Of a stretch of 6,581 bases of DNA, positions 1 to 4,249 are shown in pieces. The notes below the pieces were generated by a model, which saw nothing but the letters and a program-made list of their open reading frames with translations, was not told where the DNA came from and made no database searches. Position 1 is the first letter of the stretch; every line of letters starts with the position of its first letter. The DNA comes from DAORHV01 sp964448405 (GTDB lineage Bacteria > Patescibacteriota > Gracilibacteria > Peribacterales > Peribacteraceae): positions 1 to 6,581 of the forward strand of contig CAYUVW010000045.1 of the NCBI GenBank assembly GCA_964448405.1. Reading direction: 5' to 3'. A program made the position numbers and the translations under genes.

Positions 1-431
1 CGCGGCAACCAACGGTAACCGGACGACAACAGGTGCCGCCACGGTCCGTAGAATTTTCGGCGACGCACCAAAATCACCGCGTCGGCATCGGTCATACGGC
101 GCAAGCATTCTACAATCGAGCTTGGCGGATACTGGCCGTCGGCATGCAGCAACAAAACGCACTCGTTTTTTCCGGAAAGAAATGCCGTTTCCACCGCTGC
201 AGCAAGGCCTTTTTGTCGGTCGTGATCCACACGTTGTACAACACCGGGATAGCGACTCGCCCAGGCGTCGATGATGTGCGGCGTCGCATCGGTACTGCCG
301 TCGTTGACGACGGTGATATCGAACACGGCGCCACTCGCTTGCAGCGCCGCCACGCACTCGGCGAGCAGGTCACCCAGCGCACCCTCTTCGTTGAACGCCG
401 GAATGACGACGGAGACGGACGGAAGCGTCAT
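1..431 (-). CDS. Family-2 glycosyltransferase, polyprenyl-phosphate sugar synthase-like (3' end outside window)
   Basis: The first 143 residues are visible; the reading frame runs off the left edge. It opens MTLPSVSVVIPAFNEE, the typical first strand of a GT-A fold, followed by VVNDGSTDAT (residues 41-50, nucleotide-binding Asp44 and Asp48), KGLAAAVETAF (74-84) and LLLHADGQYPP (93-103). The last motif replaces the usual DxD: His96 stands where the first Asp is common, while Asp98 and Gln100 remain. This order is that of GT2 enzymes related to dolichyl-phosphate mannose synthase, which move a sugar from a nucleotide donor to a lipid phosphate on the cytoplasmic face. The start ATG overlaps the stop of the upstream membrane protein (ATGA, 428-431), so translation is probably coupled. 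A TACGCT hexamer ends 7 bases before the ATG. The family call is secure; the sugar and acceptor are inferred. C-terminal membrane helices, if any, lie outside the window. Confidence 0.9.
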   Translation of the reverse strand, partial: MTLPSVSVVIPAFNEEGALGDLLAECVAALQASGAVFDITVVNDGSTDATPHIIDAWASRYPGVVQRVDHDRQKGLAAAVETAFLSGKNECVLLLHADGQYPPSSIVECLRRMTDADAVILVRRRKFYGPWRHLLSSGYRWLP

Positions 432-2170
432 GAGTGCGAGCGTACCCGACGCAGTGCAGACAACGCACTCCAAAGCACTGTACCGAGACAAATGACGAGC
501 AGGAACAGACTGACGCCGTCGGCTCCCTGCTGCGCAACGGACACCTTCCACGGCAGCGTGTCACCATGGGTAAACGCCTGCAAATCGGCGGAGCGGTCCG
601 CGGCAATGCGATCGCCCGGCGTGCAGTTGTTTTCGGTCGGGTAGGCGTAACACGACGGATTGATAAGATTGAACGCGCCGCCCCGCACCTGCGCGACCGG
701 ACCCGTCGTCAATCCGCGTACGATTTGCTGCCCTGCCGATTGCAGCAATGCGTCGCCGCTGCACTGTATGCCGCTGTGTCCCAAGAAATCGGTATCGGTG
801 CCGATGACCTGCGTTACCGGCATGCGCTCGTACCCGGCGCGAACGGCTTCTTCGGCCTGACGCAACACCAGCCACGGCTGCGGTCGCATATCGAACGATG
901 CCAATGCCGGACCGTACGCCAGCGGCAACGTGACAACGGTCACGACCATGGCGATGGATGCAATCAACGACTGATCCGCCTGTGTGCGACGCTTGAACGC
1001 ATGCTGCAGCGCGATGACCGAACCAATGCACAACACCAGCGAAAACGGGTACAAGAGTCGCATCATCACGCGCATGGACGACAGCGGAGGGATCGCATGC
1101 AGCCACTGTGCAATCGGCCCGCGTCCTTGCACCAACCCGAAACAGACAACAACGAGAACAACGCTATAGACGGCCAAAAACAACGCCTGGCCTGGTCGCT
1201 TTTTCCGCAGCCGTCGCACCAGCAACGCTACGCCAATCACCGCACCGACCAACACCACCGGCGACAACACGTTGCTGTTTTCGTGCAATCCCCACGGCAC
1301 GCCCTGGAACACGCCGGGAACATTCGGCGGCACCCAGAATGAGCCGAATACCACACGCAGAACATTGGTGGAGGCATCGAATGCGCTCATTGCGACGGTG
1401 CGTGGAAACGTGCGCATAAGACTCCAAATGGCGACCAACTTGGACGACGAAAGCAGGAGTGCGGCCAGCGCCAATGCCGGCCAACGAACGGCCACTGTAC
1501 GCGGTGCGGCAACGGCAAGGCTCTTTCTGCAGAAGACGATGCAGGGCAGCATGGACGCCGCAAAGACCGCAAAAAAGACCAGCGTGAAGTACCCGGCGGC
1601 ATGCAGAATGATTGCGCAGAGCAGCGCGAACCATGCGATGCGCACAGGGAGTGTGCAACGCGGCGAATCGTTGGAAAGCAGCAACCACAACAGCCAACCC
1701 AACAACGGAACGGTGGCAAAATTTTCGTGGCCGATGAGCGCATGCACGAAATGGAATCCATGCGCGGCGACAATCAGCGCCAGCACATGTGCCCACGACG
1801 GCAACAACCGAAAGACATCGCGGCCCAAGCGGTACCAACCGGCATACCCGGCGCACAGCATGACAAACAACGACACCATGCTGGCCGTGAGCGGGTCCAC
1901 AAACAGCGTCAGCGCCTGTGCCAACGAGTACGAAATATCATTCGGGTGCCCGTACAGCGGCAATCCGCCGCACAAATGCACGGCGTAGCGCAGCGGCGCC
2001 AAGCCGTAGTGCGCCACATGCCAACGGCCGGCAACCAGGTACCGGAAAAAGCCCTCGTAGTCGTGACCAAGCAGCGGATAGCGTGCGAAGATGAGCGCCA
2101 GAAACACGGCCAGAAGCGCCACAAGTGGTGCCAGCCAGAACAGATCATCTTTCCAGGTTCGTCGTGTCAT
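428..2170 (-). CDS. Polytopic membrane glycosyltransferase of GT-C type
   Basis: A 580-residue protein with roughly eleven or more hydrophobic segments, the first at residues 11-30, then several between 85 and 250, 300-320, 328-346, 372-390, 401-420 and a last one near 553-574. Directly after the first helix comes GHDYEGFF (35-42), an acidic first-loop motif (Asp37, Glu39) in the place where GT-C enzymes hold their catalytic or metal-binding acid. Between the last two helices lies a soluble region of about 130 residues with Cys470, Cys507 and Cys516 (motif NPSCYAYPTENNC), which could form a disulfide outside the membrane. I infer transfer of a lipid-linked sugar to a surface glycan or protein; the lipid-sugar synthase-like gene coupled behind it supports this. 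The ATG at 2170 is chosen because TACCAT lies 8 bases upstream and the open frame further upstream runs into the divergent reductase gene. No family name can be given with certainty. Confidence 0.8.
   Translation of the reverse strand: MTRRTWKDDLFWLAPLVALLAVFLALIFARYPLLGHDYEGFFRYLVAGRWHVAHYGLAPLRYAVHLCGGLPLYGHPNDISYSLAQALTLFVDPLTASMVSLFVMLCAGYAGWYRLGRDVFRLLPSWAHVLALIVAAHGFHFVHALIGHENFATVPLLGWLLWLLLSNDSPRCTLPVRIAWFALLCAIILHAAGYFTLVFFAVFAASMLPCIVFCRKSLAVAAPRTVAVRWPALALAALLLSSSKLVAIWSLMRTFPRTVAMSAFDASTNVLRVVFGSFWVPPNVPGVFQGVPWGLHENSNVLSPVVLVGAVIGVALLVRRLRKKRPGQALFLAVYSVVLVVVCFGLVQGRGPIAQWLHAIPPLSSMRVMMRLLYPFSLVLCIGSVIALQHAFKRRTQADQSLIASIAMVVTVVTLPLAYGPALASFDMRPQPWLVLRQAEEAVRAGYERMPVTQVIGTDTDFLGHSGIQCSGDALLQSAGQQIVRGLTTGPVAQVRGGAFNLINPSCYAYPTENNCTPGDRIAADRSADLQAFTHGDTLPWKVSVAQQGADGVSLFLLVICLGTVLWSALSALRRVRSHS
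439..444 (-). promoter_or_regulatory. Possible internal -10 element TACGCT before the GT2 gene
   Basis: On the minus strand TACGCT ends 7 bases before the GT2 ATG. The eight bases GGTACGCT and the 7-base spacing are identical to those before the membrane protein gene at 4250. It lies inside the last codons of the upstream gene, so it may be chance coding sequence; no -35 is evident. If real, it would give the GT2 gene its own leaderless transcript. Confidence 0.35.
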
Positions 2171-2178
2171 TGGTGCCC

Positions 2179-2184
2179 ATGGTA
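2179..2184 (-). promoter_or_regulatory. -10-like TACCAT, 8 bases before the GT-C gene start
   Basis: In the 64-base gap between the divergent starts at 2170 and 2235, the minus strand carries TACCAT (fits TAnnnT, four of six with TATAAT), ending 8 bases before the ATG at 2170. There is no clear -35 and no Shine-Dalgarno sequence. The position suits a transcript that begins at or next to the start codon. Confidence 0.5.
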
Positions 2185-2198
2185 GCGCACGCAAGCAG

Positions 2199-2227
2199 AT
2201 GACGCGCGGTACGATCCGCTGTAGCCT
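2199..2227 (+). promoter_or_regulatory. Promoter of the aldo/keto reductase gene, leaderless layout
   Basis: ATGACG at 2199-2204 (four of six with TTGACA), a 17-base spacer, then TAGCCT at 2222-2227 (fits TAnnnT), ending 7 bases before the ATG at 2235. This is the only start in the window with both elements at standard spacing. It overlaps the region that would promote the divergent gene, so the two may compete. Confidence 0.55.
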
Positions 2228-2234
2228 TTGGCCG

Positions 2235-3275
2235 ATGCAGTACACCACACTCAACACCACCGACCTGCGGATCAGCAAAATTTGTCTCGGCACCATGAGT
2301 TATGCCGCGCAAGTCTCGGAAGCGGACGCGTTCGTGCAAATGGACTATGCACTCGGCAACGGCGTGAACTTCTGGGATACGGCCGAAATGTACCCCATTC
2401 CGGTGAATCCGGATCTGATCGGCGACACGGAACGCATTCTTGGACGGTGGTTCAAGAAAACCGGCAAGCGCAAAGACGTGGTGCTGGCGACCAAAATCGC
2501 CGGACCGAGCCGGTTCTCGTACTTGCGCGAAGGTGACCAGAGGCTGGATCGCCGCAACATTTTGCGCGCCGTGGACGACAGTCTCACTAAACTGCAAACC
2601 GATTTCATCGACCTGTACCAGCTGCATTGGCCCGACCGCAACGTGCCCATGTTCGGTCAGCGCGGCTACGTACACGACCCCAAAGACACGCCGACGCCGA
2701 TTGAAGAAACGCTCTCGGCACTGAACGACGTGGTGAAGGCCGGCAAAGTCCGCTTCATCGGACTCTCCAACGAAACCCCGTGGGGCACCATGGAATTCCT
2801 ACGCATCGCCAAGGAGAAGAACTACCCGCGCATCGTCACCGTGCAGAACGCCTACAACCTACTCAATCGCCACTACGAAACCGGCATGTCCGAAATTTCC
2901 ATGCATGAAAACGTGGGACTCCTGTCCTACTCCCCGCTCGGCTACGGCATTCTGGGCGGGCGCTATTTCGACGGACAATTTCCGCAAGGCGGCCGCTTTA
3001 CGCTGCACCCCGAATTCGCCGTGCGGTACCGAACGCCGCAAGCACAACGAGCCGCACAAGCCTACGCCGAACTCGCGAAAAAACACGGCATGTCGCTGCC
3101 GACCATGGCGTTGGCATTCGTGCACATGCAACCGTTCGTCACCAGCAACATTATCGGCGCGTCGTCGTTGGCACAGTTGAAAGAAGACATTGCCAGTATC
3201 GACGTGCAGTTAAGCCCGGACATCCTGAAGGGAATCAACGAGATTCAGGAGCAGTGGCCGAATATTGTGGCGTGA
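2235..3275 (+). CDS. tas: Aldo/keto reductase, Tas family
   Basis: NADPH-dependent oxidoreductase of the aldo/keto reductase superfamily, a cytoplasmic TIM barrel. The 346 residues are collinear with E. coli Tas as I recall it, from the first residues (MQY...LGTM) to the C-terminus, with shared blocks AEMYP (50-54), GPSR (90-93), LDLYQLHWP-like DLYQLHWPDR (126-135), GKVRFIGLSNET (170-181) and NAYNLLNR (205-212). The catalytic tetrad is visible: Asp48, Tyr53, Lys87, His131. The cofactor-binding end, with IIGASSLAQLKEDI (306-319), is intact. The ATG at 2235 is preferred over one at 2091 because the homologue starts there, because a -10-like hexamer lies 7 bases upstream, and because the longer form would overlap the divergent gene. 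It stands alone, with no partner on its strand. The physiological substrate is unknown; E. coli tas was named for suppressing a tyrosine requirement, which does not define the reaction here. Confidence 0.93.
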   Translation: MQYTTLNTTDLRISKICLGTMSYAAQVSEADAFVQMDYALGNGVNFWDTAEMYPIPVNPDLIGDTERILGRWFKKTGKRKDVVLATKIAGPSRFSYLREGDQRLDRRNILRAVDDSLTKLQTDFIDLYQLHWPDRNVPMFGQRGYVHDPKDTPTPIEETLSALNDVVKAGKVRFIGLSNETPWGTMEFLRIAKEKNYPRIVTVQNAYNLLNRHYETGMSEISMHENVGLLSYSPLGYGILGGRYFDGQFPQGGRFTLHPEFAVRYRTPQAQRAAQAYAELAKKHGMSLPTMALAFVHMQPFVTSNIIGASSLAQLKEDIASIDVQLSPDILKGINEIQEQWPNIVA

Positions 3276-3318
3276 GAATGAATTGATGAGAATATTTCAA
3301 ATTTTTAGATCAAAGAAT

Positions 3319-3331
3319 GCACTGAGTCCAA
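3319..3331 (+). repeat. Imperfect direct repeat, left copy
   Basis: GCACTGAGTCCAA. It matches GCACTTGAGTCCAA at 3610-3623 apart from one extra T. The left copy mostly occupies the bulge of the first helix in the gene-free region. The pair frames the GC-rich, folded part of that region. Confidence 0.4.
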
Positions 3332-3356
3332 GATGAATGTCGCTCTTGATTCTTTC

Positions 3357-3398
3357 TCGGAGGACCAGGGGACCTCCGCGGTCCCCTAGGCCCTCCGA
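3357..3398. repeat. Very strong hairpin (inverted repeat)
   Basis: The outer arms TCGGAGG (3357-3363) and CCTCCGA (3392-3398) are perfectly complementary. Inside, after one A/C mismatch, CC pairs with GG, one A (3388) is bulged, and AGGGGACC (3367-3374) pairs perfectly with GGTCCCCT (3380-3387) around the loop TCCGC. That gives 17 base pairs. No T-run follows on either strand, so it is not a standard intrinsic terminator. Confidence 0.7.
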
Positions 3399-3415
3399 AC
3401 CTCCCTTACCCTCCC
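3383..3415 (-). other. G-tract cluster, possible G-quadruplex
   Basis: On the minus strand the order is GGGAGGG, TAA, GGGAGG, TTC, GGAGGG, CCTA, GGGG. Three G-triplets are close together, and a fourth is reached only across a 9-base gap or by using GG pairs. It overlaps the right arm of the 3357-3398 hairpin, so the two structures would exclude each other. Confidence 0.4.
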
Positions 3416-3576
3416 TGTGTAACCGAATGGACGTTCTCGTCTGGCTGCTTCTTTTGCGTAGCCGCTCAGCTCTTTGAAATGGCCGGGCGTTCTGCCGTAC
3501 TACGGGCCCTGAGAAGACGTGAGCGGGTAATAGTTCTGAGATTTTCGCCCTCTTTGAAGAATGAACACGGGAGGGC

Positions 3577-3599
3577 AGTGTCGCGCGACGTTTTTGTTT
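3577..3599 (+). terminator. Possible weak intrinsic terminator
   Basis: AGTGTC (3577-3582) pairs with GACGTT (3587-3592) around GCGC, six pairs including two G-T wobbles, and TTTTTGTTT spans 3591-3599. The T-run is good but the stem is short. It could end a transcript from the aldo/keto reductase gene or from the candidate RNA. Confidence 0.35.
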
Positions 3600-3602
3600 C
3601 CA

Positions 3603-3621
3603 GGACCAAGCACTTGAGTCC
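3603..3621. repeat. Small hairpin overlapping the right repeat copy
   Basis: GGAC (3603-3606) pairs with GTCC (3618-3621); after a bulged A (3617), CAA pairs with TTG around GCAC. A wider pair, AATGAAC (3560-3566) with GTTCATT (3625-3631), encloses it. It lies downstream of the small membrane protein gene on the minus strand, but no T-run follows on that strand. Confidence 0.4.
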
Positions 3622-3623
3622 AA
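3610..3623 (+). repeat. Imperfect direct repeat, right copy
   Basis: GCACTTGAGTCCAA, the partner of 3319-3331, about 290 bases to its right. This copy forms the loop and right arm of a small hairpin (3603-3621). Confidence 0.4.
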
Positions 3624-3654
3624 AGTTCATTGTCAAAACACTGCTTCACTTACG

Positions 3655-4170
3655 CTACACAATCGTCCACGTTCCCGTCAGGCTGATGTACGCCAAGCCG
3701 ACCAGTGCCAGCGCAATCATGAACCAGTAACTGCCTTCGTTGACCTTAATCTTCGGATTTGCCGTGCGACAAACGACCGACGACAGCGCCAGCCACAGCA
3801 AGCCCGGAATGACGATCATGTTGAAAACGTGGTGAAACACAAGCGTCATGGGCGACATGCCGCTGGCAACAACAAGCTCGCCGAGTTTGCCGCGCATGAA
3901 TCGAACGACAAGCGGCAACGAGTGGACGACGATGAAGAATCCGACCACGCCCGCCAGTCCTGCATCGACCACGTCGCGACGCGCCGGCAGCAGCTTGGGG
4001 GCCATGACAATCACGAAGACAAACGACAGCGCAATCAGCACCTGCGAAGCGGCACGCAGTTCAGAGAGCGCCCAATCCAACTTGAAGCCCGTATTCAACC
4101 AGAAGACGTACGCCGCACCTGCGGCAATGACTGCGAGTAAAATACGGAGTGTAAGAAGATGGCGTTGCAT
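3655..4170 (-). CDS. Small polytopic membrane protein, function unknown
   Basis: A 171-residue protein that I do not recognise. Five hydrophobic stretches at about residues 7-27, 42-60, 68-91, 110-134 and 148-168 suggest an integral inner-membrane protein. The loops are short and carry few charges: LLPARR (60-65), RFMRGK (90-95), CRTANPKIKVNEG (134-146). His83 and the pair His113-His114 lie in or next to helices, but there is no known metal or catalytic motif. The frame is open 84 codons further upstream, into the divergent gene. I take the ATG at 4170 because the hydrophobic N-terminus begins there and a CATACT hexamer with an upstream TG ends 7 bases before it. The gene is divergent from the 470-residue membrane protein gene with 79 bases between starts, so shared regulation is possible. 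No function is proposed. Confidence 0.75.
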   Translation of the reverse strand: MQRHLLTLRILLAVIAAGAAYVFWLNTGFKLDWALSELRAASQVLIALSFVFVIVMAPKLLPARRDVVDAGLAGVVGFFIVVHSLPLVVRFMRGKLGELVVASGMSPMTLVFHHVFNMIVIPGLLWLALSSVVCRTANPKIKVNEGSYWFMIALALVGLAYISLTGTWTIV

Positions 4171-4177
4171 GCCGTTC

Positions 4178-4186
4178 AGTATGGCA
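4178..4186 (-). promoter_or_regulatory. Extended -10-like TGCCATACT before the small membrane protein gene
   Basis: On the minus strand CATACT (4183-4178, four of six with TATAAT) ends 7 bases before the ATG at 4170 and is preceded by TGC, the extended -10 arrangement. TTGACG at 4200-4195 resembles a -35 but is only 11 bases upstream of the hexamer, too close for normal use. Confidence 0.45.
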
Positions 4187-4236
4187 AAAACAGACGTCAA
4201 TGAACAGAAGCACTGCTGTACGGCGGGCGAATGCGG

Positions 4237-4242
4237 TACGCT
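4237..4242 (+). promoter_or_regulatory. -10-like TACGCT, 7 bases before the 470-residue membrane protein gene
   Basis: TACGCT (fits TAnnnT) ends 7 bases before the ATG at 4250; no Shine-Dalgarno sequence and no convincing -35 are present. The preceding GG and the spacing match the element before the GT2 gene at 431. Confidence 0.5.
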
Positions 4243-4249
4243 GAACACC

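Larger units (their letters stand above)
3312..3599 (+). ncRNA. Candidate structured RNA of unknown family
   Basis: Several helices can be drawn in succession. (1) AAAGAAT (3312-3318) and CAAGA (3329-3333) pair with the continuous arm TCTTG-ATTCTTT (3344-3355), leaving a 10-base bulge. (2) One base later begins a 17-pair hairpin (3357-3398). (3) GACG/CGTC at 3430-3441 closes a four-base loop. (4) CCGCTCA (3462-3468) pairs perfectly with TGAGCGG (3520-3526) around inner GGCC/GGCC and GGC/GCC stems. (5) GCCCTC (3547-3552) pairs with GAGGGC (3571-3576). A T-run follows at 3591. The plus strand is suggested by the AT-rich, promoter-like left end and the T-run at the right end, but the stems fold on either strand. 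I looked for and did not find signatures of RNase P RNA, tmRNA, 5S rRNA or SRP RNA. Folding, conservation and expression are untested. Confidence 0.3.
3276..3654. other. Gene-free region between aldo/keto reductase and small membrane protein genes
   Basis: These 379 bases hold no protein gene I can support. The first 40 are AT-rich, in contrast with the surroundings, and contain a loose promoter-like pair on the plus strand (TTGATG 3283-3288, TAGATC 3306-3311, 17 bases apart). The middle is dense in inverted repeats and C-tracts. The right part has a possible weak terminator and a further hairpin. Open frames here use AGA, AGG, CTA and ATA codons unlike the neighbouring genes. Confidence 0.7.

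Noticed and set aside
434..1342. Long plus-strand open frames opposite the GT-C gene (302, 238 and 194 residues)
   Set aside because: They are rich in Arg, Gln and His, as expected for the antisense of a hydrophobic membrane protein gene in GC-rich DNA; the opposite strand has clear membrane-protein and glycosyltransferase features.
2171..2296. 42-codon upstream extension of the GT-C membrane protein (start at 2296)
   Set aside because: It would run antisense through the first codons of the clear aldo/keto reductase gene, is not needed for the first membrane helix, and lies upstream of the well-placed -10-like hexamer.
3373..3412. tRNA-like GGTTCGGAGG on the minus strand
   Set aside because: It recalls a T-loop, but the arms do not pair and no acceptor or anticodon stem can be drawn.
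3441..3456. GAAGCAGCC on the minus strand, resembling the SRP RNA core
   Set aside because: The GGTCAGG-type partner side and the rest of the SRP helix-8 signature are absent.
3297..3623. 108-residue open frame on the minus strand across the folded region
   Set aside because: The composition (Arg, Ser, Gly) looks like translated structured DNA; there is no domain, hydrophobic core or start signal.
3479..3730. 83-residue open frame on the plus strand (begins MAGRSAVLRALRRRER)
   Set aside because: It is Arg-rich, uses AGA, AGG, CTA and ATA codons unlike its neighbours, runs through the stems of the folded region and ends antisense in the small membrane protein gene; no -10-like hexamer lies at 7-8 bases. 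It cannot be fully excluded as a relic.
3848..4249. 134-codon upstream extension of the 470-residue membrane protein
   Set aside because: It lies antisense to the small membrane protein gene, has low-complexity composition typical of a shadow frame, and the ATG at 4250 has its own -10-like element.
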